Shown piece after piece: positions 1 through 8,099 of a stretch of DNA of 64,000 nucleotides. The DNA is from Falsiroseomonas sp041690465 (GTDB lineage: Bacteria; Pseudomonadota; Alphaproteobacteria; Acetobacterales; Acetobacteraceae), in contig NZ_JAWLHG010000012.1 in assembly GCF_041690465.1 (NCBI RefSeq), forward strand, positions 92,504 through 156,503, given 5' to 3'. Made by a program: the position numbers and the translations under genes. Numbering within the stretch: the first letter of the stretch is position 1; every line of letters starts with the position of its first letter. The notes beneath the pieces were generated by a model. It saw only the letters and a list, made by a program, of their open reading frames with translations, did no database searches and was not told the origin of the DNA.

Positions 1-1
1 C

Positions 2-577
2 CTGCCGGCGAGCCTGCCCAAGGCGCTGTCGGAAGCCGAGGTGGCGGCGCTGATCGAAGGCGCCGCGCGGCTGCCCGGCAAGCGCGGCCCGCTCGCCGTG
101 GCGCTGCTCGAACTGCTCTATGTCAGCGGCCTCCGCGTCAGCGAGCTGGTCGCGCTGCATGCCGGCGCGCTACGCGCGGATGCGCCGATGGTCGCGGTGC
201 TGGGCAAGGGGGCGAAGGAGCGGCTGGTGCCGATCTCCGCCCGCGCGCGGCAGGCTGCGCTGGCCGCGCGCGGAGAACCGAAGAAACCCTCGCGCTGGCT
301 GTTCCCCTCGCGCGCGGCGGGCGGCCACATCACCCGCCAGGCGGTCGGCGTGGTGCTCAAGGATGCGGCGATCGCGGCCGGGCTGGATCCGGAGCGCGTC
401 AGCCCGCATGTGCTGCGCCATTCCTTCGCGACGCATCTGCTCGGGCGTGGCGCCGACCTGCGCAGCCTGCAGATGCTGCTCGGCCATGCCGACATCGCCA
501 CGACGCAGATCTATACCAAGGTGATGGAAGAGCACCTGCGCCGCACGGTGGAGGCGCACCACCCGTTGGCCGGCTGA
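2..577 (+). CDS. xerD: Tyrosine recombinase XerD (5' end outside window)
   Basis: C-terminal catalytic part of a XerC/XerD-type site-specific tyrosine recombinase, which resolves chromosome dimers at dif at the division septum. The reading frame is open to the window edge, so the N-terminal SAM-like DNA-binding domain and the start codon lie upstream. The catalytic set is visible in order: Arg in GLRVSE, Lys in GKGAKER, HVLRHS (HxxR), the GHADI histidine and the nucleophile Tyr in QIYTKV. The LRHSFATHLL stretch and the C-terminal YTKV...EHHPL style fit Xer proteins rather than phage integrases. The next gene follows after 76 bp. XerD is preferred over XerC by overall resemblance only. Confidence 0.85.
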   Translation: MPASLPKALSEAEVAALIEGAARLPGKRGPLAVALLELLYVSGLRVSELVALHAGALRADAPMVAVLGKGAKERLVPISARARQAALAARGEPKKPSRWLFPSRAAGGHITRQAVGVVLKDAAIAAGLDPERVSPHVLRHSFATHLLGRGADLRSLQMLLGHADIATTQIYTKVMEEHLRRTVEAHHPLAG

Positions 578-594
578 GTTGATGCGGCAACGGC

Positions 595-622
595 TTGCAG
601 CCGGGCCGCCGGGTGGTATCAA
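595..622 (+). promoter_or_regulatory. Candidate sigma70-type promoter for the repeat protein
   Basis: TTGCAG (595-600) and TATCAA (617-622) are separated by 16 bp and lie 32 bp ahead of the ATG at 654, just after the xerD stop. Inferred from spacing and consensus only. Confidence 0.35.
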
Positions 623-653
623 GTCGCCTCGAAGCAATTGGGAGCAAGAGGCA

Positions 654-1580
654 ATGCGCGCAGCGGTCCTGGCCAGCGTGGCCCTGCTCTGCACCGCGGG
701 GCTCGCGGCGGCCCAGAAGGGCCAGGTCGCGCCCAGCGGGCCGAACCTGACGGCGGAGGCGCGCTACGCGACGGTGAGCCTCAATGCCGGCTTCATGCCC
801 GACCCGCACGAGGTGCGCGTCGAGGCGGGCGGCGACATGGATGCCTCGGCTGCGCAGCTCGGCCCCGAATGCGTCGGCTGGATCGACCCGTCGCGGGCCG
901 ATGTGACGCTTACCTACACGGCCGGGCAGTTCCCGCTCTACATCTCCGCCGCCTCGCAGGCCGACACCACCCTGGTGGTGCGCGATCCCTCCGGGCAGTG
1001 GCACTGCAACGACGACATGACCGGGGTGGACCCGGGCCTGGTTCTGCAGCGGCCCGCCTCCGGCGAGTACCGCATCTGGGTCGGCACGCTGGATCGCGGC
1101 CAGCCGCAGCAGGCGACCCTGCGCATCTCGGAGGAGCTGCCGCGGGCCGCCCGCGCCACCGCGCAGCCGCCGAACATCACGGAGCCGGCGCGCTATGCGA
1201 CGGTGAGCCTCAACGCCGGCTTCATGCCCGACCCGCATCAGGTGGGCGTCGAGGCCGGCGGCGAGCTCGATGTGAGCAATGCCGGCCTCGGCGCCGACTG
1301 CGTCGGCTGGATCGACCCGTCGCGGGCCGATGTGACGCTGAACTACACGGCGGGGGAGTTCCCGCTGTATTTCTCCGCCACCTCCTCCGCCGACACGACC
1401 CTGGTGGTGCGCGACCCCTCCGGCGCCTGGCACTGCAACGACGACCTGGCCGGGCTCGATCCCGGCGTGATCCTGCAGCGGCCGCCATCGGGCGAGTACC
1501 GCATCTGGATCGGCACGGTGGAGCAAGGGCGCGCGCAGAAGGCCACGCTGCGCATCTCCGAGGAGCCGCCGCGGCGCTGA
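654..1580 (+). CDS. Secreted protein with two near-identical repeat domains
   Basis: 308-residue protein of unknown function. The ATG at 654 is chosen because it opens a Sec signal peptide (charged start, hydrophobic core, cut near LAAAQ); in-frame starts at 579 and 582 would put 24-25 non-signal residues before it. The mature protein is two tandem copies of a domain of about 128 residues. Both begin near ARYATVSLNAGFMPDPH, contain WIDPSRADVTL and DTTLVVRDPSG, and end with GEYRIW and ATLRISEE. Each copy has two conserved Cys (ECVGW or DCVGW, and WHCNDD) that could form a disulfide. The GEYRIWVGT ending resembles pre-peptidase C-terminal-like beta-sandwich domains of secreted proteins; this is inference. 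The copies are also nearly identical at DNA level over long runs, which suggests a recent duplication. Confidence 0.75.
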   Translation: MRAAVLASVALLCTAGLAAAQKGQVAPSGPNLTAEARYATVSLNAGFMPDPHEVRVEAGGDMDASAAQLGPECVGWIDPSRADVTLTYTAGQFPLYISAASQADTTLVVRDPSGQWHCNDDMTGVDPGLVLQRPASGEYRIWVGTLDRGQPQQATLRISEELPRAARATAQPPNITEPARYATVSLNAGFMPDPHQVGVEAGGELDVSNAGLGADCVGWIDPSRADVTLNYTAGEFPLYFSATSSADTTLVVRDPSGAWHCNDDLAGLDPGVILQRPPSGEYRIWIGTVEQGRAQKATLRISEEPPRR

Positions 1581-1589
1581 GGCATCGCC

Positions 1590-1615
1590 GCGCGTGGGCG
1601 GATCAGCCCACGCGC
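1590..1615. terminator. Bidirectional hairpin between convergent genes
   Basis: Perfect 10-bp stem GCGCGTGGGC / GCCCACGCGC with a 6-nt loop that contains the stop codon of the facing metallopeptidase gene. No T-tract follows, so Rho-independent termination is uncertain. Confidence 0.5.
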
Positions 1616-2328
1616 AGCAGCGCCGGGCCCTCCACGCGCAGCCACTCCACGGCGCCGTCGCGGTGCGGCGTCAGTTCCGCCACCAGCGCCCAGAAGCGCG
1701 GCGAGTGGTTCAGCTCGCGCAGATGCGCGACCTCATGCGCGACGACGTAATCGGTCACCCATTCCGGCGCCATCACCAGCCGCCAGGAAAAGGCCAGCGT
1801 GCCATCCGGCGCGCAGCTTCCCCAACGGCTGCGCGTGTCCTTCACGCGGATCGCCCGCGGCTTCACGCCGAGCGCGGCCGCATGCGGCAGGGTGAGCACG
1901 CCGATGCGCCGCCGCGCCTCGACCCGCAGGAAATCCGTGACGCGGCGGCGGAGGAATTCGCGCGCGCCGGTGACCACTATCGCCTTGCCGTCCAGGAAGG
2001 CGCCGCCGCGCGCGCGCGGCTCATGGCGGATCACATGCGCCTCGCCGCCCAGCAGCAACTCGGTGTCCGGCGCGAATTCCACCGCGGGCGAGAGCGCGGC
2101 AAGCCGCTCGCGGATCCAGGTTTCGTGCTCGCGGATCAGTGCCAGGCCGGCGCGGCGCCCGCTGCGTGGCGGCAGCGTCACCACCACCGTGCCGCTGCGC
2201 GGGCAGACCATCAGGCTGACGCGGCGCGCGCGCGTGGAGGCACGCCAGCGCACGGGAATCGCCACCGCAGGCGCCAGCGCGCCGCGTGGCGTCGGCAGCT
2301 TCACGGTCTCCGAATCGGGGAAGGGCAT
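1603..2328 (-). CDS. YgjP-like (DUF45) M48-family metallopeptidase domain protein
   Basis: 241-residue cytoplasmic protein of the YgjP/DUF45 family. The zinc-binding HExxH helix (HEVAHLRELNH, His198, Glu199, His202) is followed by the typical NHSPRFW, and RSRWGSC lies just upstream, as usual for the family. Physiological substrates of this group are largely unknown; a UTP pyrophosphatase activity has been reported for a homologue. Start choice: ATG at 2328, four codons after an ATG at 2340; neither has a strong ribosome site. It is divergent from the EamA transporter, and its 3' end meets the repeat protein gene in a shared hairpin. Confidence 0.82.
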   Translation of the reverse strand: MPFPDSETVKLPTPRGALAPAVAIPVRWRASTRARRVSLMVCPRSGTVVVTLPPRSGRRAGLALIREHETWIRERLAALSPAVEFAPDTELLLGGEAHVIRHEPRARGGAFLDGKAIVVTGAREFLRRRVTDFLRVEARRRIGVLTLPHAAALGVKPRAIRVKDTRSRWGSCAPDGTLAFSWRLVMAPEWVTDYVVAHEVAHLRELNHSPRFWALVAELTPHRDGAVEWLRVEGPALLRVG

Positions 2329-2404
2329 AGCGCCTAACATGGCGCGGCGCACCCACCTCAGGCAACGGCTTGACAGTCGCCGCGCCCTGACAGCGTGTGC
2401 CGCG

Positions 2405-3289
2405 ATGCCGCGCCTGCTGCGCAACCTCGCCATGATGATCGCCGTCGGCACGCTGTGGGGGCTCACGCCGGCCATGGGCAAGCTGGCCTTGGCAGAGGGC
2501 ATGCGGCCACTCGGCGTTGCCTCCATCTCCGCCGCCGTCGCCGCTTCCGTGCTGTTCGGCGTTGCATTCGTCCGCGGCCAGGCGCCGCCGATGGACCGCG
2601 CGCATATCCGCCAATACGTCGCCGGCGGCGTGGTGGGCCTGGCCTTCGCGCATCTCTTCGCCTTCACCGGCCTGCAGCGCGTGCCGGCGGGCCTCTTCGC
2701 ACTGATGGTGCCGCTCTCCGGCCTGTTCACCATGCTGTTCTTCGCGCTGGCCGGGATCGAGCGCGCGACAGCGGTGCGGCTGATCGGCAGCGCGGTCGGC
2801 ATGGCGGGCGTGGCGCTGGCGATGGCGCCGGGGGCGGCCCTGCCGGATCCTGCCCTGCTGCCCTGGGCGGCGATCATGCTGCTGACGCCGGTGTGCTACG
2901 CGGCGTCCAACCTGTTCTCGGTGAAGTTCGCGGTGCGCGGCACGCCGCCGCTGGCGCAGGCTTCCGGCACGGTGATCTTCGCCGCCCTCGGCGCCGCGGT
3001 GATCGCCTGGCCGCTCGGCCATATCGGCCTGCCGCCGCGCGCCGGCATCGCCCTGCTGCTGCTGGGGCAGGGCATCGCGACGGCGGTCGCATACATGCTG
3101 TATTTCCGACTGCTGGTGAATGCGGGCGGCGTGTTCACCAGCCAGGCCGCTTATGTCATCACGCTGGCCGGGCTGTTCTGGGGCTTCCTGCTGTTCGACG
3201 AGGTGCCGGGATGGCTGACCATCCCGGCGGCGTCGCTGATCTTCGGCGGCGTCGCGCTGGTGACGCTGGCGCCGCGTCCCGCGCGCTGA
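2405..3289 (+). CDS. EamA/DMT-superfamily permease
   Basis: Inner-membrane protein of 294 residues with about ten hydrophobic helices arranged as two EamA repeats, the usual size for RhaT/YdcZ-type drug/metabolite transporters. The first repeat opens with GTLWGLTPAMGKLAL; the second begins near LLPWAAIMLLTPVCYAASN. The substrate cannot be deduced. The ATG at 2405 is preferred because it places the first helix at the N-terminus; an in-frame ATG at 2339 would add 22 residues and overlap the start of the divergent metallopeptidase gene. No transporter partner or regulator is adjacent. Confidence 0.82.
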   Translation: MPRLLRNLAMMIAVGTLWGLTPAMGKLALAEGMRPLGVASISAAVAASVLFGVAFVRGQAPPMDRAHIRQYVAGGVVGLAFAHLFAFTGLQRVPAGLFALMVPLSGLFTMLFFALAGIERATAVRLIGSAVGMAGVALAMAPGAALPDPALLPWAAIMLLTPVCYAASNLFSVKFAVRGTPPLAQASGTVIFAALGAAVIAWPLGHIGLPPRAGIALLLLGQGIATAVAYMLYFRLLVNAGGVFTSQAAYVITLAGLFWGFLLFDEVPGWLTIPAASLIFGGVALVTLAPRPAR

Positions 3290-3369
3290 CGCGCCCAACC
3301 GGCCGCCGGCAGCGGCGCAACCCCGCATCGCGCCGCGCGTCCAGACCGCATGAAGGCGTGGAGGACAGC

Positions 3370-3735
3370 ATGCGAGGCATGACGAGGCTGGCCATCGTCG
3401 CCGCGCTGATGGCCGGACCGGCGCTCGCGCAGATCGGTGGCGCCACCGGCACGGCAACCTCGCCCGGCATGGGCGGGGCGCAGAGCGGCATGGGCGGCGG
3501 CAACCTGGCCGGCGGCGGTGTCGGCGCGCAGCAGCAGGGCACAAGGCTGCCGAGCGAGACCACCACCCTGGGCGGCCGCACCACCGTGCCGCGGCGCGAC
3601 GCGGACGGCGTTTCGCCGTCTGACCCCACCCTGGCGCCGCCGCCGAGCCCGGCCGACCGCAGCCCCGCTGGCGGCAGCGCCGTGGGGGGCAGCGGCGTGC
3701 CGGGCACCGCGACAGGCGCGATCACCCCGCGCTGA
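3370..3735 (+). CDS. Small secreted Gly/Pro/Ser-rich protein
   Basis: 121-residue hypothetical protein. A short signal peptide (MRGMTRLAIVAALMAGPALA, cut before QIGG) is followed by a low-complexity, Gly/Met/Ser/Pro-rich, apparently disordered mature part without cysteines. A ribosome site GGAGG sits 5-6 nt before the ATG. No recognised domain is visible, and low complexity alone does not indicate a function. It ends 12 bp from the stop of the convergent cupin gene, with a hairpin between. Confidence 0.6.
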   Translation: MRGMTRLAIVAALMAGPALAQIGGATGTATSPGMGGAQSGMGGGNLAGGGVGAQQQGTRLPSETTTLGGRTTVPRRDADGVSPSDPTLAPPPSPADRSPAGGSAVGGSGVPGTATGAITPR

Positions 3736-3739
3736 CAGC

Positions 3740-3757
3740 GCCGGGCATCAGCCCGGC
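3740..3757. terminator. Hairpin between convergent genes
   Basis: 7-bp stem GCCGGGC / GCCCGGC with loop ATCA, lying across the junction of the small secreted protein gene and the cupin gene. No T-tract. Confidence 0.4.
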
Positions 3758-4062
3758 AGGTGCTTCATCTCGATCTCGACGAAGGAGAGAAGCGCCGTGC
3801 CGGCATTCACGACGTTGTGCTCCACCCCGGCGGGCCGCGCGTAGCTGACGCCCGCCTTCAGCTCCGCCGTCATCGTGTCGCCGCCGGGCAGTTCGAGCAG
3901 CAGCGTCCCGTCGGTGACGGGCACGACGACATAGGCCATGCCATGCCGATGCCAGCCGGTCTCCGCGCCGGGAGCGAAGTCCCAGCGCGTGACCTTCACA
4001 TGCGCATCGTCGAGCTGCACCGTGCCCGTCGCAGGCTCCCGGCAGCGGAGCGGCTCGTTCAT
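3748..4062 (-). CDS. Small single-domain cupin
   Basis: 104-residue cupin-fold protein. The first cupin motif is seen as WHRHGMAYVVVP and the second histidine region as GVEHNVVNAG. The usual metal-ligand Glu of motif 1 is not obvious, so metal binding is uncertain. The ATG at 4062 overlaps the stop of the upstream aldolase-family gene (ATGA), showing translational coupling as the third gene of an operon. Such cupins often bind small carboxylates or sugars; no specific ligand can be named. Confidence 0.75.
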   Translation of the reverse strand: MNEPLRCREPATGTVQLDDAHVKVTRWDFAPGAETGWHRHGMAYVVVPVTDGTLLLELPGGDTMTAELKAGVSYARPAGVEHNVVNAGTALLSFVEIEMKHLPG

Positions 4063-4997
4063 TCCGCGGCCTTCGCCATGCCGAGCCCCGGCAGCGGCAG
4101 CGCGCCGGCGGCCTGCATCGCGTCCCACGCCTTCTGGCCCTGCTCGGCCGAGAGCGGCAGATGCGGCGGGCGGATCACGCGCCAGTTCGCGTCACCCGTG
4201 CTGCGCGCGATGATCTCGCGCAGGCCCGGGATCAGCGGCACCGCGGTCGCGGCCTTGCGGGTCGCGTTCAGCACCGCCTGCGCCGCGTCCGCCTCCGCGC
4301 CCGTGCGCTTCTGGTAGACGACCTGGCCGAAGCGCGCATTGACGTTCGAGGCCGCGGTGATGCAACCCGCGCCGCCATCGGCCAGGATGCGCTGCACGAA
4401 CTCGTCGGAGCCGGAATAGACCTCGAACCCGTCCTTGGCGAAGTTGTCGATCATCGCCTTCATGTTGGCATAGTCGCCGGAGCTGTCCTTCACGCCCTTG
4501 ATCACGCCGGGGAAGGCCTTCAGCAGCCGACCGATCAGGTCCAGGCTGAACGGCACCGCGCTCTGCTGCGGGAAGTGGTAGAGATACAGCGCGATGCCGC
4601 CGCCGACGCGGTTCACCACCTCCGAGAAATACGCGAACAGCCCGTCGTCGCTCGGGCCCTTGTAGTAGAAGGGCGGCAGCACGAGCACGCCGCGGCAGCC
4701 CTGCGCCTTGGCGTGCTTCGTCAGCTCCACCGTGTCGGTCAGGGACGCCGTTCCGGTGCCCGGCATCAGCGCCGTGGCGGGCACGCCGCGCGCCAGGATG
4801 CCCTCCAGGATCTGCTTGCGCTCGTCGAAGCCGAAGCTGTTCGCCTCGCCGGTGGTGCCGAGGATGCCCAGCCCGTTGCAGCCGTTCGCCAGCAGCCACT
4901 TGCAGTGGCCGGCGAAGCGGTCGAGGTCGGGCGAGAAATCCGGCTTCATCGCCGTGAGCGCGGCGGCGTTGACGCCACCGAACAGCGCATCCTTCAT
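4059..4997 (-). CDS. DapA/NanA-family aldolase or synthase
   Basis: 312-residue TIM-barrel enzyme of the dihydrodipicolinate synthase / N-acetylneuraminate lyase family, which forms a Schiff base with pyruvate. Visible motifs are GTTGEANS (carboxylate-binding loop), YLYHFPQQS (catalytic Tyr region) and the Schiff-base Lys in GVIKGVKDSSGD. Context, a YkgJ-like gene upstream and a cupin downstream, argues against housekeeping lysine synthesis; a 2-keto-acid aldolase or dehydratase role is more likely. The ATG at 4997 overlaps the stop of the YkgJ-like gene, and its own stop overlaps the cupin start, both ATGA. Confidence 0.85.
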   Translation of the reverse strand: MKDALFGGVNAAALTAMKPDFSPDLDRFAGHCKWLLANGCNGLGILGTTGEANSFGFDERKQILEGILARGVPATALMPGTGTASLTDTVELTKHAKAQGCRGVLVLPPFYYKGPSDDGLFAYFSEVVNRVGGGIALYLYHFPQQSAVPFSLDLIGRLLKAFPGVIKGVKDSSGDYANMKAMIDNFAKDGFEVYSGSDEFVQRILADGGAGCITAASNVNARFGQVVYQKRTGAEADAAQAVLNATRKAATAVPLIPGLREIIARSTGDANWRVIRPPHLPLSAEQGQKAWDAMQAAGALPLPGLGMAKAAE

Positions 4998-5494
4998 GGT
5001 GTCGAGGTCCTTCCGTCTGGATCGGGCTTGCGGGGCCTGGCGGCGCGCGGCGTGCGGCCGGGCCAGGGGACGATGTGGTCTGCGAGCGACCCTGCCTCGC
5101 GCTCGCGGATCGCCTTGCCGCGCACGGAGACGCCAGCCTGGGCGACCGTCTCCGGATCGCCGGAGACCAGCGGGTGCCACCAGGGCAGGTCCTGCCCCTC
5201 GGCCAGCAGGCGATAGGCGCAGGTGGGCGGCAGCCAGTCGATCCCGGCGACCTTCTTCGGCGTGAGCTTCACGCAATCCGGCACGCGGGCCTTGCGATTG
5301 GCGTAGTCGGTGCAGCGGCAGCTCTGGGTATCGAGCAGGCGGCAGGCGACATTGGTCCAGGCGAGTTCGCCGGTCTCCTCGTCGCGCAGCTTGTGCAGGC
5401 AGCAGCGCCCGCAGCCGTCACAGAGGGACTCCCACTCCGCGCGGCTCATCTCCGCGAGCGTCTTGCGGCGCCAGAAGGGCTGCGTGGCCGTCAT
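4994..5494 (-). CDS. UPF0260/YkgJ-family cysteine cluster protein
   Basis: 166-residue protein of the YcgN/UPF0260 family, with the signature CDGCGRCC near residue 26 followed by further Cys in NVACRLLD, SCRCTDY and VPDCVKL. These Cys are thought to bind a metal or Fe-S cluster; the function is unknown. Ribosome site AAGGA lies just ahead of the ATG. First gene of the three-gene operon with the DapA-like and cupin genes. The YcgN length and N-terminal WRRKTLAEMS style match the family. Confidence 0.88.
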   Translation of the reverse strand: MTATQPFWRRKTLAEMSRAEWESLCDGCGRCCLHKLRDEETGELAWTNVACRLLDTQSCRCTDYANRKARVPDCVKLTPKKVAGIDWLPPTCAYRLLAEGQDLPWWHPLVSGDPETVAQAGVSVRGKAIREREAGSLADHIVPWPGRTPRAARPRKPDPDGRTSTP

Positions 5495-5589
5495 GGGGCT
5501 TCCTTAGAGCCTCCAGGCGCCACTGACCAGAATGTCCCCGCCTCGCCGCTTGACGATACGGCCAGCTTCGCACATCGGGTCCCCTTACC

Positions 5590-6150
5590 ATGCATGGCCG
5601 CAACAATCCCTGGGCGCCGCGCCCTGCGGCCCCGTCGCCGCCGCCGGCCGGGACGCACCGAGCCCTGCGCGCGTTCTGGTGGCTCTGTGCCGGGTGGGTG
5701 GCTCTCGCGACGCCACTGTCGATAGCTGAGGATGCGCGTCTGCTCGCGACGACAGAGCAGGTGACGGGGATCGTGCTGGCTCATGACGAGCCGGGCGGCG
5801 CACCCGAAGCTATTCATGCACGGCCGCCACTCGCGCCAGGAGACATCAGGCTGCGTCGGCAGGCTCTCAGGTTCACCACTGCCGCCGGACAGGACGTGAC
5901 AGTCGCCGTCGCTGTGTCTCCACTTCCGTGGCGAACCGTTACGCCGGGCAGCGCCATCACGATCCGCTACGATCCCGAGTCACCTGCGACGCGCCCGATT
6001 CTTCGCAGCGGCGGCGAGATTCTGGGCAGCCTGATTCTCGATGCGCTCGGTGCGTGGATTATGATCCCCGCCTTCATCCGTGTTGCTCGCGGCGCCACCT
6101 TGCACCTGAGGACACTCTGGCCACCATGGCCGTGGCGCGGGCTAAACTAG
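5590..6150 (+). CDS. DUF3592-like membrane protein
   Basis: 186-residue protein with one hydrophobic helix near residues 27-45 and a second near 145-162, enclosing a domain with ITIRYDPESPATRPIL, which resembles the tVrYdP core of DUF3592 proteins. The role is unknown. The gene looks less GC-biased than its neighbours, with several Thr, Ser and Ala codons of mixed third position; this and the absence of an operon partner suggest it may have been acquired separately. The ATG at 5590 has no strong ribosome site. Confidence 0.6.
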   Translation: MHGRNNPWAPRPAAPSPPPAGTHRALRAFWWLCAGWVALATPLSIAEDARLLATTEQVTGIVLAHDEPGGAPEAIHARPPLAPGDIRLRRQALRFTTAAGQDVTVAVAVSPLPWRTVTPGSAITIRYDPESPATRPILRSGGEILGSLILDALGAWIMIPAFIRVARGATLHLRTLWPPWPWRGLN

Positions 6151-6162
6151 GAATTTGTCTTC

Positions 6163-6792
6163 TCAGGCAAGGCGCTTCAGCGCCGCCAGGAAGCGTGAGG
6201 CGGCGGTCTCCGGTGGCCAGGGCTCCCAGGGCGTGCCGCCGAACTCGGCCGCGAGCGGATCGGTTTCCATTACCGCGGCGCGGATGCCGAGGGTGGCGCG
6301 CACCTCCGCCCGCGACCAGCCCGCGACATGCACCGCCTCCGCCGCGGCCATGGCGATGTCGAGCTTCTTGTGAAGCTTCCGCTCCTCATCGCCCCAGGGC
6401 GGCAGCGCGTAGCGGGCCGCGATCACCGCCGCCAGGCGCTGCTGCAGCTCGAGGAAGCCGGCGCCCAGGAACGGCTTGAGCGGCGAGATGCAATCGAAAT
6501 TGGTCAGCCCCTCCTCCGCGTCGTGCAGCAGCTCGCGGCGCAGGGCGATGCGCGTGGCGGCGGGTTTCGCGGCACGCCGCAGCGCGAGGACCGCCAGCGA
6601 ATGCTGCGCCACCGAAAGCGGCGCCGGCCACACCGAATGCCCGCCCCAGCGGAAGGTCCGCGACAGGCCGGTGGCCAGATCCTCGTCGGTCCAGTCGAAG
6701 GGCGTCGGCGCCAGCAGGTCGAGCCGCCGGCCGGAGGGCAGCCGCACCCAGGCCCTCGCCGGCTTCGCCCCGGCCATCGTTCCGCCCGTCAT
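6163..6792 (-). CDS. HD-domain phosphohydrolase (YfbR-like)
   Basis: 209-residue cytoplasmic hydrolase. The motif order is that of metal-dependent HD phosphohydrolases: RRLDLLAPTPFDWT, GHSV...SVAQHS (first His), LLHDAEEG (the HD pair) and a later Asp in KLDIAM. Related proteins act on nucleotides, but the substrate here cannot be set. The start is ambiguous: ATG at 6792 or 6777, and an in-frame ATG at 6840 would overlap the region ahead of the divergent nuclease gene. Divergent from the YhaO-like gene. Confidence 0.8.
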   Translation of the reverse strand: MTGGTMAGAKPARAWVRLPSGRRLDLLAPTPFDWTDEDLATGLSRTFRWGGHSVWPAPLSVAQHSLAVLALRRAAKPAATRIALRRELLHDAEEGLTNFDCISPLKPFLGAGFLELQQRLAAVIAARYALPPWGDEERKLHKKLDIAMAAAEAVHVAGWSRAEVRATLGIRAAVMETDPLAAEFGGTPWEPWPPETAASRFLAALKRLA

Positions 6793-6875
6793 CGCGGCCT
6801 GATGCAACCGCTGGCAAGCGGCGTAAAGGGGGCCGGCCATTGCGCCGCGCCGGAGCAGCCCGCATCGTAGCGGCG

Positions 6876-8099
6876 ATGAAGTTCCTGCACGCTGCCGACA
6901 TCCATCTGGACAGCCCGCTCGCCGGCCTCCAGGCGCGGGCGGACCTGCCGCCCGGCCTGCTGCGCGACTGCACCCGCCGCGCCTTCGCCGCGATGGTGGA
7001 CCTGGCGCTGGCCGAGGATGTCGCCTTCGTCGTCATCGCCGGCGATCTCTACGATGGCGACTGGAAGGACTTCTCCACCGGCCTGTTCTTCGCCGAGCAG
7101 ATGAAGCGCCTCGGCCGCCCCTGCTTCCTGCTGCGCGGCAACCATGATGCGCATTCGGTCATCTCCCGGGATCTGCGCCTGCCGCCCAATGTGCGCGAGT
7201 TCTCCGTCCGGACCTGCCAGACGCATAGCCTGCCCGAGCTCGGCGTCGCGCTGCACGGCCATTCCTTCCCGAAGCGCGCAGTGCCGGAGGATCTCTCCGA
7301 GAGCTACTGCGAGCCGCTGCGCGACATGCTCAACATCGGCGTGCTGCACACCTCCGGCGAGGATCCCGGCGAGCACGAGACCTATGCGCCGTGCAGCCCG
7401 GGGCGGCTGGCGCTGAAGGGCTACGAATACTGGGCGCTCGGCCACATCCATTCCCGCCGCGTGCTGCATGAGCGCCCCTGGATCGTCTTCCCCGGCAACA
7501 CCCAGGGCCGCCATGCGCGCGAGACCGGCGCCAAGGGCTGCACGCTGGTGACGGTGGAGGACCGCCGCGTCGTCGCCATCGAGCACCGCACGCTGGACAC
7601 GTTGCGCTGGGCGGTGCTGGAGGTGGATGCGGAGGGCGCCGATGTCGCGACCCTCACCGGCCGCATCGCGACGGCGGTGCAGGCGGCGCTTGCCGGCGCC
7701 GAGGACCGCCCCCTGCTCGCCCGGCTGGAGCTGCGCGGCGAGACGCCGCTTCACGCCGCCCTTGCGACCGATGCCGAACGCCTCGCCGCGGAATGCCGCA
7801 ACGCCGCGATCGAGGCGGGCGGCGATCTCTGGGTGGAGGCGGTGCGCGTGCGCACACAGCCGCTGCGCCTGCAGGCCGCGGATACGCTGGAGCCGCTGCG
7901 CGCCGCCTTCGCCGCCGGCCTCTCCGATCCCGGCCGCGTCGAGGCCCTGCTGGCGGAGATCGCTGCGCTGCGCGGCAAGGTGCCGCTTCCCGCCCGCGAG
8001 GGGCTCTCGCTGCCCAGCGACGCCGCGGGCCTGACGCAGCTCGCCCGGGAGGCGTGGCAGATCGCCGAGGCCGTGATCCTCGCCGAGGGCCGTGGATGA
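6876..8099 (+). CDS. YhaO/SbcD-like DNA repair metallophosphoesterase
   Basis: 407-residue calcineurin-like nuclease subunit. Catalytic metal motifs appear in order: HAADIHLDS (Asp7, His9), GDLYDG, RGNHD, LHGHSF and GHIH. The C-terminal 150 residues are a capping region typical of YhaO/SbcD. The ATG at 6876 is chosen because MKFLHAADIH is the normal start of the family. The stop codon overlaps the ATG of the partner ATPase (ATGA), so the two are translationally coupled and expected to form a Mre11-Rad50-like complex acting on DNA ends. Confidence 0.88.
   Translation: MKFLHAADIHLDSPLAGLQARADLPPGLLRDCTRRAFAAMVDLALAEDVAFVVIAGDLYDGDWKDFSTGLFFAEQMKRLGRPCFLLRGNHDAHSVISRDLRLPPNVREFSVRTCQTHSLPELGVALHGHSFPKRAVPEDLSESYCEPLRDMLNIGVLHTSGEDPGEHETYAPCSPGRLALKGYEYWALGHIHSRRVLHERPWIVFPGNTQGRHARETGAKGCTLVTVEDRRVVAIEHRTLDTLRWAVLEVDAEGADVATLTGRIATAVQAALAGAEDRPLLARLELRGETPLHAALATDAERLAAECRNAAIEAGGDLWVEAVRVRTQPLRLQAADTLEPLRAAFAAGLSDPGRVEALLAEIAALRGKVPLPAREGLSLPSDAAGLTQLAREAWQIAEAVILAEGRG

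Noticed and set aside
1..577. Prophage or integron integrase
   Set aside because: The C-terminal motifs are those of chromosomal XerD, and no phage or integron genes follow.
4059..4997. dapA of lysine synthesis
   Set aside because: Operon partners and sequence style suggest another member of the aldolase family; the housekeeping gene is probably elsewhere.
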